From: an uncultured Eubacterium sp.
GTDB lineage: Bacteria; Bacillota; Clostridia; Lachnospirales; Lachnospiraceae
Direction of reading: 5' to 3'
Length of the DNA stretch: 33,665 bases
Assembly (NCBI GenBank): GCA_910586445.1
Contig: CAJUHV010000040.1
Coordinates: 1-33,665 of the forward strand
Of this stretch, positions 25,165 to 33,640 are shown in pieces. Below the pieces are notes generated by a model, which had not been told where the DNA came from, did no database searches, and worked only from the letters and a program-made list of their open reading frames with translations. Each line of letters begins with the position of its first letter. The stretch's first letter is position 1. The position numbers and the translations under genes are program-made.

Positions 25165-25569
25165 ATGACAAAAACGCAGAGGTATATTTTTGATTCACAT
25201 GTCAGGAAAGAAGAACTTCTTCAGATCAAATTTGGACTGATGGGGCAACTGTTAAGACGTGACAAAGTAAAAGGAATTGTTGATAAATATAATTGGCAGT
25301 CGCTTTATATTTATGGTGGAGGATATCTTGGATTACAGGCCTATGATGCGTTTGGACATTTTATTGATATGGCAGGCATTATTGATCAGACAGGGGAACT
25401 GCTTTTGCCGAGGGATGATATTGATACATTTCTGCCGCAAGATTTGGCAAAGTTGGAGGATGACTTGCCGATTATTATAACGCCTTTAGAATATGCATGC
25501 GCTATTCGGAACGATCTTTTGAAGTTTAGGAGTGAAGAAAGGATATATTATCTCAATGAATTATTCTGA
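25165..25569 (+). CDS. Stand-alone Rossmann-like domain protein
   Basis: 134 residues, with AGGAGG nine bases before ATG. After an N-terminal helical part it has the shared domain: SLYIYGGGYLGLQAYDAF, then AGIIDQ and IIITPLEYA. No catalytic domain is attached. The following glycosyltransferase gene overlaps its 3' end by 14 bases, so this looks like a split version of the domain-plus-transferase arrangement at 23638. The function is not known; sugar-nucleotide or cofactor sensing and protein pairing are guesses. Confidence 0.62.
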   Translation: MTKTQRYIFDSHVRKEELLQIKFGLMGQLLRRDKVKGIVDKYNWQSLYIYGGGYLGLQAYDAFGHFIDMAGIIDQTGELLLPRDDIDTFLPQDLAKLEDDLPIIITPLEYACAIRNDLLKFRSEERIYYLNELF

Positions 25570-26665
25570 ATCAATGTTTTATATTACACATGAAAATATT
25601 AATCTGACTGGAGATATCGGCGTCAAAAAAAAGATTTATGCTCAGGTACGTGTATTTGCGAAGTATTTTCCTAAATGCCTGATTACATATTATGCATATG
25701 GCATGGCGTATCTTATGGAGGATGGACATGTAATAGACAAAGAGATTGCATTGTCAGCGCAAGAGCGTTTTCGGTGTTATAGTCATTGGATGAAAAAATA
25801 TCACTGTCGCTGGGTATATATGAGGTGTTTGATTCCTGCTACTTATAATTATCTTATATTTTTGCGCGATATGAAAGAGATGGGTGTGCGTCTGGTTTTG
25901 GAATATCCAACTTTTCCATACGATGGGGAAGTAAAGAATGAAGAGATCCTTCGGGAAGACAGAGAATATAGAAATCAGATCAGAGAATATGTTTTTCAAG
26001 CGACTACATATGCTAAGAACAAAACTGTTTATGGAATGCATACAATTGAGCTGCAAAATGGTGTTGACCTGCAGGAAAATCCTGTCCGCACGATGCGTAA
26101 GAAAGATAACAATATTGGATTGCTGGCAGTGGCCGGATTTTATTTTCACCATGGTTTTGAAAGAGTTTTGGAAAGTTTACATAAGTATTATCAAAATCCC
26201 GGTATATATGATTTTCATCTATATATGGTTGGAGACGGGCCTGAAAGAAGAACATATGTACATTTGGTAAAAGAGTATGGATTGGAACAATATGTAGAGT
26301 TTTGTGGCATTAAAACGGGAGCTGCATTGGATTGGTATTATGACAATGCGGATATAGGAATTGCACCATTAGGAGTTTACAAAGCGGACATAGTTTCAGT
26401 GGCACCAATAAAAACGCGAGAATATTGCAGTAGGGGATTGCCATTTATTTATGGTTATGAAGATATCGGCTTTACAGGAGAGGAACCGTATGTAAGGAAG
26501 GTGGAGAATTCGTCAGCGCCTTTAGATATGAGTACAGTCATTGAACTGTATGAATCGACTGTAGAAAACAAAAGTATTATAGAGGGTATGCGTAATTATA
26601 CAGAAGAGAATTTTTCATGGGACATATTGTTGGAAGATGTGGTGGAATATATGATTAATAATTAA
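25556..26665 (+). CDS. GT4-like glycosyltransferase
   Basis: 369 residues. The donor lobe is clear: IGLLAVAGFYFHHGFERVLE, YMVGDGPERRTYVHLV, YVEFCGI, and DIGIAPLGVYK followed by PIKTREYCSRGLPFIYG, the usual GT4 C-terminal motif. The N-terminal lobe is less typical. ATG 25556 is preferred (AAAGGA 13 bases upstream); a GTG at 25532 is possible. It overlaps the stand-alone Rossmann gene, so the two are probably coupled. No membrane segment is seen; the sugar is unknown. Confidence 0.78.
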   Translation: MNYSESMFYITHENINLTGDIGVKKKIYAQVRVFAKYFPKCLITYYAYGMAYLMEDGHVIDKEIALSAQERFRCYSHWMKKYHCRWVYMRCLIPATYNYLIFLRDMKEMGVRLVLEYPTFPYDGEVKNEEILREDREYRNQIREYVFQATTYAKNKTVYGMHTIELQNGVDLQENPVRTMRKKDNNIGLLAVAGFYFHHGFERVLESLHKYYQNPGIYDFHLYMVGDGPERRTYVHLVKEYGLEQYVEFCGIKTGAALDWYYDNADIGIAPLGVYKADIVSVAPIKTREYCSRGLPFIYGYEDIGFTGEEPYVRKVENSSAPLDMSTVIELYESTVENKSIIEGMRNYTEENFSWDILLEDVVEYMINN

Positions 26666-26741
26666 ATCATATTTTAGAATTTTTAATGGGGATTTAGTTA
26701 GAGTTTTGCTAGAGAATGAACTGTAACGAGGGAGTTATATT

Positions 26742-28463
26742 ATGGTATATAATGGTTGGTTTATGTTTCTGCTTTCTTGGTATGATGTGAGAGAACGGGG
26801 GATTGACATCAGTGAGTATTTTGATTCTAACGGTTTTCAGAATATAGCGGTATACGGGGTAGGTGAAATTGGCAGAAGGGTCATCAGTGATTTCCAGAAC
26901 TGCGGAATACACATTGCATGCTGCATAGATCGCATGCAGCTAGAATCGTACAACGGGATACCCTGCATCCTGCCTAAGCAGGTGCCAGAAGAACGGTTGG
27001 ATGTGATTGTAGTAACACCTGTTGATTTTTATGATGAAATAGAAAAATCGCTAATGGATAGCGGTGCATCATGTTTGGTCATTTCAGTAGATGAAATCTA
27101 TGCGGAGTTGTGTGGGAGGAAAAAGTTTGACTTTTTATTCCAGCGAGATTTATCCGGTGTGCTCCGGTCAGAAGAAAAAGAATTTTTGGACACAGTAGAG
27201 CAGAGCGGGATCACAGAAGAGTTTTTAGAGGCAAATAAGTATGGAATGCTGCTAAACCTGCAGAATAAAATACCGATTGAGAGGTACAGGCGATTGGTAG
27301 AGACGATTTTTCATAAAAATATAGAACGACTGAAGGAAAAGCAGACTGTAAAAATTGCATTTGTGGTATATCTGGATAGTGCATGGTCTTGTGACAAATT
27401 ATATTGGCTTTTGGATGGGAATGAGCATTTTGAGCCTTTTATACTGGTAGTATCTGCTGGCCGTGATAAGAAAAGATATGATAAAGCGGCAGACTATTAC
27501 TGCAGCAGGGGATACAGGGCTCTGCGATATGAAGAATACAGAAATGAGAATTTCCGAGATGCTTATGATGGCAGGTGGGCGGATGTCATGATAAGGGTAA
27601 ATACATACGGTGAGGGTGGTGCACCAAAAGTAGACCTATCCAACTGCAGCCTTGCAACACTGCATGCAGTTGTGCCATATACCTTTTGGCTAGACAGGGA
27701 GACTGACGTCCTTCAAGAAGGAATGAACTGTGGATGCGTATGGAAATTTTTTTGTCCGTCACTGCTTCATAAGAAGGCAGGCATTGAAAAGTGCATGATC
27801 GGAAATATAAACATGAGCTATACAGGATATCCTAAAATGGATTATTTCTTTGAGCATTCGGGTTCACAGGAGGAAGGCAGAAAGACTATTATCTATGCAC
27901 CAGGAGGGACAGTTCAGGGCGTGGCAACTACTTTTATGATAAACAGCAGGAAACTGCTTGAGCTTTCCCGGACATATTCCTCATGTAGGTGGATATACAG
28001 GGCACATCCTTATCTGGGCGAAGTATTAGTAAGAAGTAAGCAGATCTACAGCATAGATGAGTACAATGCGTATGTTGGGGAATGGAAGAAGCTGCCAAAT
28101 GCATGCGTAAGTGAGACGGCGGATTATTATGATATTTTTATGGAGTCCAGTGCAATGATTACAGACAGTATTTCATTTGTGTCAGGATACCAGTATACAG
28201 GAAAGCCGCTGTTGGTTTTAAAGGTCCCGGATGCGGAGTATAACGAGTATGGCAGGATGATCATGGCAGCACAGTACCAATGCATGGGGGATGATTATGG
28301 AAGTATTGAAAAATTCATTGCGGATGTAGTGGTTGGAGGAAATGACCCAGGAAAAGAACGTCGAGATGAATTTTTTGAGGAAAATTTGAATTATTATAAA
28401 ACGAATGGGATGACTGCTGGTGAGAAGATTTATGAAATTTTGAGTAAGAATCTTTCTAAATGA
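26742..28463 (+). CDS. Rossmann-like domain fused to TagB/TagF-like phosphotransferase
   Basis: 573 residues. Residues 20-120 hold the shared Rossmann-like domain (NIAVYGVGEIGRRVISDF, CCIDRM, VIVVTPVDFYDEI). From about residue 205 the protein follows the CDP-glycerol glycerophosphotransferase family: GYPKMDYFF, TIIYAPGGTVQG, WIYRAHPYL and MITDSISFVSGYQYTGKP. The family transfers a phospho-alcohol from a CDP donor, and TagF-like proteins also occur in the type A flagellin modification locus of Clostridioides difficile, where a phospho-amino-acid is added. With CDP-phosphoramidate chemistry encoded here, this is one candidate for the transferase; this is inference. GAGGGAG precedes the ATG. Confidence 0.72.
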   Translation: MVYNGWFMFLLSWYDVRERGIDISEYFDSNGFQNIAVYGVGEIGRRVISDFQNCGIHIACCIDRMQLESYNGIPCILPKQVPEERLDVIVVTPVDFYDEIEKSLMDSGASCLVISVDEIYAELCGRKKFDFLFQRDLSGVLRSEEKEFLDTVEQSGITEEFLEANKYGMLLNLQNKIPIERYRRLVETIFHKNIERLKEKQTVKIAFVVYLDSAWSCDKLYWLLDGNEHFEPFILVVSAGRDKKRYDKAADYYCSRGYRALRYEEYRNENFRDAYDGRWADVMIRVNTYGEGGAPKVDLSNCSLATLHAVVPYTFWLDRETDVLQEGMNCGCVWKFFCPSLLHKKAGIEKCMIGNINMSYTGYPKMDYFFEHSGSQEEGRKTIIYAPGGTVQGVATTFMINSRKLLELSRTYSSCRWIYRAHPYLGEVLVRSKQIYSIDEYNAYVGEWKKLPNACVSETADYYDIFMESSAMITDSISFVSGYQYTGKPLLVLKVPDAEYNEYGRMIMAAQYQCMGDDYGSIEKFIADVVVGGNDPGKERRDEFFEENLNYYKTNGMTAGEKIYEILSKNLSK

Positions 28464-28604
28464 AACTATGAAAAAAATACTTCGACTGTCATATAGATGG
28501 GGTATTTATGAAAAGAAAACTAAATAGTAAAGAAATTATGTGCTGAGGGGCATGAATTGAGTATTTAATGAGTGTGATTTTAGCAGCAGCGATGAGGTGG
28601 AGCG

Positions 28605-29684
28605 ATGAAGATTGTAACGGTAGCAGGTGCCAGACCGCAGTTTATAAAAGCCGCGGTGGTATCGCATGTATTAAGGGCACGTCATACGGAGATTTTTGTG
28701 CATACAGGCCAGCATTATGATTACGATATGTCGCAGAAGTTTTTTGAAGAATTAAATATCCCGTCGCCGGATTATAATCTGGGAATCTCCGGCGGCAGCC
28801 ATGCCGGCATGACCGGGCGCATGATGATTGCGATAGAAGAGCTTTTGGCAGAAGAAAAACCGGACTGGCTGTTAGTATACGGTGATACGAATTCTACGCT
28901 TGCAGCAGCTCTGGCAGCGGCAAAGCTGCATATACCGATCTGCCATGTAGAAGCAGGATGCAGGACGCACAGCAGGACGAATCCAGAGGAAATCAACCGT
29001 GTCTGCACAGATCATATATCATCCCTTCTGCTGCCTTGTACAAAGATCAGCATGGATGAGCTGGTAAGGGAGGGGCTGGAAAGCTTTGCGGGAGAAATCG
29101 TCGGAGATCCGATGTATGATGCATTCACAGAGTATAGCGCCCGCCTGCAGAAGGCAGATGTGGAACTGACAGGGTTAAACGGGGAAAAGCTTTTTCTGCC
29201 GGAAAGCTATTATTATTTGACGTGCCACCGGGAAGAAAATACATTTGAGGACAAGCCGCTTTTGGAGATATTTAAGGCGGCTGAGCAGCTGGATGCTCCG
29301 GTCATATATCCGGTGCACCCGCGCAATACGAAACGGGCATGCAGGCTGCTGGATGAAAAAGGGTTCCAAAATATAATATTGACAAATCCAGTCGGGTATT
29401 TAGAAAGTGCCTGCATGATCAGGAATGCCTTAAAAATTATTACAGATTCCGGCGGGCTGCAGCGGGAAGCTTTTTATGCGGGAAAAAAGTGTGTGACAAT
29501 ATTTGACCATGTGATGTGGCCGGAAACAATGATTGATGGAAGGAATGAGCTGTCAAAGCCGGATACTTTGGATATATTAGAAAAGCTGAACAGGCCGCAG
29601 CATGTAAGGGCAGAGTATAAGCCGTTTGGAGACGGGCATGCGGCGTTAAGGATCGTTGATGAATTAGAAAAATATGGAAGGTAA
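28605..29684 (+). CDS. wbpI: UDP-GlcNAc3NAcA 2-epimerase (WbpI-like)
   Basis: 359 residues of the UDP-GlcNAc 2-epimerase family. MKIVTVAGARPQFIKAAVV, HTGQHYDYDMS, VYGDTNSTLAAALAA, CHVEAGCRT, PEEINRVCTDHIS and TDSGGLQREAF are all readable and in order. The NLGISGGSHAGMTGRM stretch is closer to WbpI/WlbD than to housekeeping WecB. It would convert UDP-GlcNAc3NAcA to UDP-ManNAc3NAcA, completing the pathway begun at 7591. A 140-bp gap precedes it, with no obvious promoter. The start has GAGGTGGAG upstream. GC rises again from this gene. Confidence 0.86.
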   Translation: MKIVTVAGARPQFIKAAVVSHVLRARHTEIFVHTGQHYDYDMSQKFFEELNIPSPDYNLGISGGSHAGMTGRMMIAIEELLAEEKPDWLLVYGDTNSTLAAALAAAKLHIPICHVEAGCRTHSRTNPEEINRVCTDHISSLLLPCTKISMDELVREGLESFAGEIVGDPMYDAFTEYSARLQKADVELTGLNGEKLFLPESYYYLTCHREENTFEDKPLLEIFKAAEQLDAPVIYPVHPRNTKRACRLLDEKGFQNIILTNPVGYLESACMIRNALKIITDSGGLQREAFYAGKKCVTIFDHVMWPETMIDGRNELSKPDTLDILEKLNRPQHVRAEYKPFGDGHAALRIVDELEKYGR

Positions 29685-29706
29685 ATGCCCGTACCGGGAG
29701 CATAAT

Positions 29707-30597
29707 ATGAAAAAGAACATACATAAAAAAATTGAGCTGTCAGGCCATAACCTGCGCAGGCTCCAGTTAAATCTATTGGAAATGCTGATTGAGATCGACC
29801 GTATATGCCGTAAATATCAGATTCAGTATTCACTGGATGGGGGCACCCTGTTAGGTGCAGTGCGCCACGGGGGATTTATTCCCTGGGATGACGATATTGA
29901 CGTAATTATGCGCAGGTCTGAATACCGCAAATTTTACAGGGCATGCCAGAAAGATCTGGACAGCAGCCGCTTCTTTCTGCAGGAATACCGGACGGACAGG
30001 CATTACCGCTGGGGATATGAAAAGCTCCGGCGCAGGGATACCGAGTTTATCCGTCTGGGACAGGAACATCTGAAGATACAGACTGGTATTTTTATCGATA
30101 TTTTTGTCGTAGACAATGTGCCGGATCATCCGGCGGTACGCAGGATTCATTTGTTTGCCTGCTATATCATCCGCAAGCTGCTGTATGCAGAGCTAGGAAT
30201 GCGCAATGCGGATTCACGTATTCTGCGGGGATGGTATCGGCTGCTTTATCAGCTGGTGCCAAGGGATGTTATTTTTAAATGGAGAAACCTGATCGCTGCA
30301 AAATGTAACCAGAAAAAAACGGAGCTGGTAAGGCATATGACCTATCCGTATGTTTTATCACGCTATGGGATGCCGGGCATATGCTTTGATGAAATGCAGG
30401 ATATAGACTTTGAAGGGTATACATTCCGTGCATTTAAGGATTATGACCGGTATCTGACGGCGCTTTATGGAGATTATATGACGCTGCCGCCAAAAGAAAA
30501 GCAGAAGGCGCATTTGGAAGTGTCCAAAATAAAGCTGCTGGAGCCAGAGCAGCTGTTTTCACAAAAAGAGCTGAAACGGTTAAATGATATAAGGTGA
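29707..30597 (+). CDS. licD: LicD-family phosphotransferase
   Basis: 296 residues. The family signature LDGGTLLGAVRHGGFIPWDD (about residues 43-62) is complete with the acidic metal ligands that follow it, and the C-terminal HLEVSKIKLL fits. LicD proteins move phosphocholine, or related phospho-groups, from a CDP donor to a glycan. A LicC-like cytidylyltransferase opens the operon (2157), so these may work as a pair, and CDP-phosphoramidate is another possible donor. No choline kinase (LicA) or transporter (LicB) is present, which argues against phosphocholine. ATG 29707 has CGGGAG six bases upstream; an earlier ATG at 29674 lacks a site. A terminator follows the stop directly. Confidence 0.83.
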   Translation: MKKNIHKKIELSGHNLRRLQLNLLEMLIEIDRICRKYQIQYSLDGGTLLGAVRHGGFIPWDDDIDVIMRRSEYRKFYRACQKDLDSSRFFLQEYRTDRHYRWGYEKLRRRDTEFIRLGQEHLKIQTGIFIDIFVVDNVPDHPAVRRIHLFACYIIRKLLYAELGMRNADSRILRGWYRLLYQLVPRDVIFKWRNLIAAKCNQKKTELVRHMTYPYVLSRYGMPGICFDEMQDIDFEGYTFRAFKDYDRYLTALYGDYMTLPPKEKQKAHLEVSKIKLLEPEQLFSQKELKRLNDIR

Positions 30598-30626
30598 AAT
30601 ACCCCGCAGAGTGCTGCGGGGTATTT
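30597..30626 (+). terminator. Rho-independent terminator of glycan operon
   Basis: ATACCCCGCAG, loop AGTG, then CTGCGGGGTAT: an 11-bp GC-rich stem, extended by two A-T pairs, ending in TTTT. It starts at the last base of the LicD-family stop codon and lies between convergent genes, so it may serve both strands. Confidence 0.9.
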
Positions 30627-30640
30627 TGCTTATGGCAGGC

Positions 30641-30817
30641 TTATACAGATATTTTTCTGGCGTGATGCGAGCGCGGCATGGGATATCCGTTGCCCTGCAG
30701 ATCGGTAGTAATAGTATTTGGGTTTTTATGAGTCTTTTTTCTCAGGCTGGCAATACCGCCTTCCCATGCTCCTTTGGGAGTTGTATAAATTGGCTTATCT
30801 TTGTCTGTTGGTTTCAT
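30641..30817 (-). CDS. Small unknown protein, 58 residues
   Basis: Not recognised. Read on the minus strand, GGAGG lies five bases before the ATG at 30817, a strong start. The protein is basic and polar, opening MKPTDKDKPIYTTPKGAWEG and ending PRSHHARKISV, without membrane segment or cysteines. A longer version starting at 30847 would add ten residues but ignores the GGAGG site. It converges with the glycan operon across the terminator. It is a likely real short gene because of its start signal and position. Confidence 0.55.
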   Translation of the reverse strand: MKPTDKDKPIYTTPKGAWEGGIASLRKKTHKNPNTITTDLQGNGYPMPRSHHARKISV

Positions 30818-30950
30818 AATGTCCTCCTTTGTGTGAACAGCCCGCAATAACGAAGGTAATTTGAATTCGTGATTGTGTGGCTGACTTTATCATCTGCGAA
30901 AAATGAAAAAATATGTGGATATGCGTGATTTGGTATTTTAATAATGTTTT

Positions 30951-32138
30951 TTACATATTTTGTGAAATATTTTTTCCAGTCAGCCAGTCTTCGATTTTAA
31001 CTGCTAAAATGCCTTCGTAATTTCCCCGGAACGTGCCTTCTTTGTATAGAACGATTTTTGGGTAGTTGTCCCTGATCTCCAAAAGAGAACCGAATTCTCT
31101 TTTTATAGTAGTTTCATCGGTTAATAAATAGCATACCTGAACGTACAGCTTATGGCCCTGGCGTTCTCCAATAAAGTCGATTTCTTTCGTACCGACGCGG
31201 CCGATATAGACGCGGTAGCCTTTACGAAGCAGCTCCAGGGCGACAATATTTTCAAGGATAATTTCTATATTCTGTAGATTTTCTCCAATGACAGCTTCAC
31301 GCAGTCCGTGGTCTGCGGTATAGTATTTTTCGTTTACCTTCAGCAGCTTTTTTCCATGAATGTCCTGGCTTTTCAGCCGGTATAGCAGATATGCGTCTTC
31401 ACAGGCCTTCAGATAATTCAGTATCGTCTCAGGGGCTGCCGTCCGGTTTTCAGACTTGAAAAATCTGGAGATGCTGGTGGCTGAAAAGCTCCTGCCTATG
31501 TTAGCCAGAGCGTAGGCAATGATGCGCTCCAAAAGGTCTACATCGCGGATCTTGTTGCGTTTGATAATATCCTTCAGCACAACGGAATTGAAAATGTCCT
31601 GCAGATAATTTTTACTGATCTCGGGTTCAAAGTTAATGCTTGACAAAAATGGCATTCCTCCATACTGAATATAATCATCAAAGGTGCAGGCGGCGTCTGC
31701 CATTTGAAATTCTGCATAAGAGAAAGGATAGACGACAAAAGAAATATATCGTCCGGCTATATAGGTAGCCAGCTCGCCGGACAGCAGCCGGGAATTAGAA
31801 CCTGTGATGTAGATATCAGCATGGAATTTTACCCGCAGAGAGTTGACGGCTTTTTCCCAGCCATGAACTTCTTGGATTTCATCAAAAAATAAATAAAACT
31901 GCTCTCTGCTGTCGCCAATTTTTTCGCATATGTAACTGTGCAGTGCATGGTATTCACAAAGATGCTGATTGCCTAAGTCTTCAAAATTAAGAAAGATCGT
32001 GTGCGGACTGTTGATTTCGTTACAGATCTGCTCCAACAGTACGCTTTTTCCACAGCGGCGGATGCCGGACAAAACTTTGATAATGTCTTTTCCTATAAAG
32101 GGACGGATTTTTGACAAATAGTTTTCTCTAATAATCAT
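30951..32138 (-). CDS. AAA_14/DUF4143 ATPase family protein
   Basis: 395 residues. SGIRRCGKSVLL (G25-S32 is the Walker A loop), FYLFFDEIQEV (Walker B) and ITGSNSRLLSGELAT (sensor-like) form the N-terminal AAA_14 domain. The C-terminal part (ENIVALELLRKGYRVYIGRV, then KEIDFIGERQ) is the DUF4143 domain, which has a restriction-endonuclease-like E..D pattern. These proteins are common in gut bacteria and archaea; their role is poorly known. ATG 32138 has AGGAG nine bases upstream; an ATG three codons earlier abuts it. It appears monocistronic and unrelated to the glycan genes. Confidence 0.87.
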   Translation of the reverse strand: MIIRENYLSKIRPFIGKDIIKVLSGIRRCGKSVLLEQICNEINSPHTIFLNFEDLGNQHLCEYHALHSYICEKIGDSREQFYLFFDEIQEVHGWEKAVNSLRVKFHADIYITGSNSRLLSGELATYIAGRYISFVVYPFSYAEFQMADAACTFDDYIQYGGMPFLSSINFEPEISKNYLQDIFNSVVLKDIIKRNKIRDVDLLERIIAYALANIGRSFSATSISRFFKSENRTAAPETILNYLKACEDAYLLYRLKSQDIHGKKLLKVNEKYYTADHGLREAVIGENLQNIEIILENIVALELLRKGYRVYIGRVGTKEIDFIGERQGHKLYVQVCYLLTDETTIKREFGSLLEIRDNYPKIVLYKEGTFRGNYEGILAVKIEDWLTGKNISQNM

Positions 32139-32161
32139 AACTGTCATCTCCTTTCCAATAT

Positions 32162-32191
32162 AGAGTACTATAAAATATAACTATATGTCAA
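32162..32191 (-). promoter_or_regulatory. Predicted promoter of AAA_14 ATPase gene
   Basis: On the minus strand TTGACA (32186-32191) is followed after 18 bp by TACTCT (32162-32167). The -35 is perfect and the -10 is weak. It gives a short leader before AGGAG and the ATG at 32138. Confidence 0.4.
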
Positions 32192-32506
32192 ATAATATTT
32201 TTAATGATATTCGATATAACTGACAAAAAAAGTTTTCAAGCTCTGCACGCAGGGCAGAAATGAATGTTTTTATAGAAACATAAGAAAGTATTGACGCTTA
32301 TAATTAAAAATGTTAAAGTAAAAATATGATATAGAGAATTTATCCCCAATTTATAAGGCATAGAGGGCTATGATCCGTTAAGCGGGGAGTGCAGATTGCA
32401 GGAATAATTTTTCAAATGAGAGTAAATTTAGTGGACAGAAAGACTAAAAACCAGTGGATGAGTACTGAATGGCAGGCATGGGAGAAGAAAAGGAGCTGTA
32501 AGGGAA
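32192..32506. other. Intergenic region between divergent genes
   Basis: About 315 bp without a gene, AT-rich in its first half. A possible + strand promoter is TTGACG at 32291-32296 with TAAAGT at 32314-32319 (17-bp spacing), which would serve the kinase gene. No riboswitch or terminator was recognised. Confidence 0.4.
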
Positions 32507-33616
32507 ATGGAACCTCTGATGGTTATTGCAAGTGTTTTGACATATCTGATATTTTATAATGGATGTCTGACGTTTCGTCTAAGCATAGCCCAAAATATAA
32601 TGGCTGCTGCCATGATCGCGTTCAATATTTTATTTTTTTTCAGGATTATGGGAATGTTAATTGCGGTCCCGCTGCTGGTGACGATGATCCTGTATGCCGG
32701 GTGGCTGAAAAAAGAGGATTTCTGGCTGAATGCGATTTTGATACTGCTTTCATATATTATAACAGTAGTAGTGGATAACCCGATGCATCTGGTCCTTAAA
32801 GTATGTGGTATTGAAGCTGCTGATTTCTGGTTGGCTAACATATTTATTGAGTTTCCTGTTATTTATGCAGCAAGTCGGTTTATATCAAAAAAGGCAGTTG
32901 CAGTCAGAGACAGCATGAGATGGACGCCCGCTCCTAAAGTGTCTGTTCTGATTAGTGCAGACATTATGCTCTGTGCCCTTATATTTATACGAAACATAAG
33001 AGCGGTTGACCAGGCAGGCTCGACGGCACCGGATCTTTTTTGGGGCGTAATATTGTATGCGGCATATTTCCTGCTGACATATCTGATGATAGCTGTGATT
33101 GTAAAAGAATCTGGCAGGAACGCAGAGATGATGATGAAGCAGCATTCCTATGACAACCTCAAGGAATATATGGATCAGATTGAGGAGCTGTACCAGAGCC
33201 TGCGTACATTTAAGCATGATTATGCAAATATCATGATGAGCATGGCAGGATATTTGGAATCAGATGATCTGGAGGGATTGAAGCAGTATTATGAGAGGGA
33301 GGTTTATCCGCTGGGCAGGCAGCTGCACAGGGAAAATCATGCAGCAGCAGGCCTGCGCAATCTGGCGGTCATAGAGCTGAAGAGCCTGATCAGCGTAAAA
33401 GCAAACTATGCAATGGAGCAGCATATCCGCGTGGACATAGAGATTCCTGACAAAATAGAACAGACAGGCATGAAAAGCATTGATCTTGTAAGGGTGGTGG
33501 GGATACTGCTGGATAATGCCATAGAGGCCTGCCAGGAATGCAGCAGCCCTGTGATCAGCATCGGCATTATAAAATCAGCGCGGTATGTTACATTTATCGT
33601 GAAGAATACATATTAG
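32507..33616 (+). CDS. AgrC-like GHKL sensor histidine kinase, 3'-truncated
   Basis: 369 residues. The first 200 hold about six hydrophobic segments (such as IMAAAMIAFNILFFF and VPLLVTMILYAGWL), typical of AgrC-type peptide sensors. FKHDYANIMMSM holds the phospho-acceptor His237, and VVGILLDNAIEACQE is the ATP-binding N box. The protein ends at VTFIVKNTY, just where the N-terminal half of the ATPase lid begins. The glycine-rich box (STKGxGRGLGL type) of the family is missing, so about 40-50 residues are lost. An inverted repeat follows the stop within three bases. It is likely inactive or interrupted; no LytTR regulator or AgrD gene is visible before the window ends. Confidence 0.75.
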   Translation: MEPLMVIASVLTYLIFYNGCLTFRLSIAQNIMAAAMIAFNILFFFRIMGMLIAVPLLVTMILYAGWLKKEDFWLNAILILLSYIITVVVDNPMHLVLKVCGIEAADFWLANIFIEFPVIYAASRFISKKAVAVRDSMRWTPAPKVSVLISADIMLCALIFIRNIRAVDQAGSTAPDLFWGVILYAAYFLLTYLMIAVIVKESGRNAEMMMKQHSYDNLKEYMDQIEELYQSLRTFKHDYANIMMSMAGYLESDDLEGLKQYYEREVYPLGRQLHRENHAAAGLRNLAVIELKSLISVKANYAMEQHIRVDIEIPDKIEQTGMKSIDLVRVVGILLDNAIEACQECSSPVISIGIIKSARYVTFIVKNTY

Positions 33617-33619
33617 GCG

Positions 33620-33640
33620 ATTGCGAAACAAGTTCGCAAT
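33620..33640. repeat. Inverted repeat after truncated kinase gene
   Basis: ATTGCGAA ACAAG TTCGCAAT: perfect 8-bp arms with a five-base loop, three bases past the premature stop of the AgrC-like gene. No T-run follows, so it is not a good terminator. It could be the end of an inserted element. Confidence 0.5.

Noticed and set aside
28464..28604. Terminator after the TagF-like gene
   Set aside because: AAATAC and GTATTT can pair but the stem is short, the loop is long and no T-run follows.
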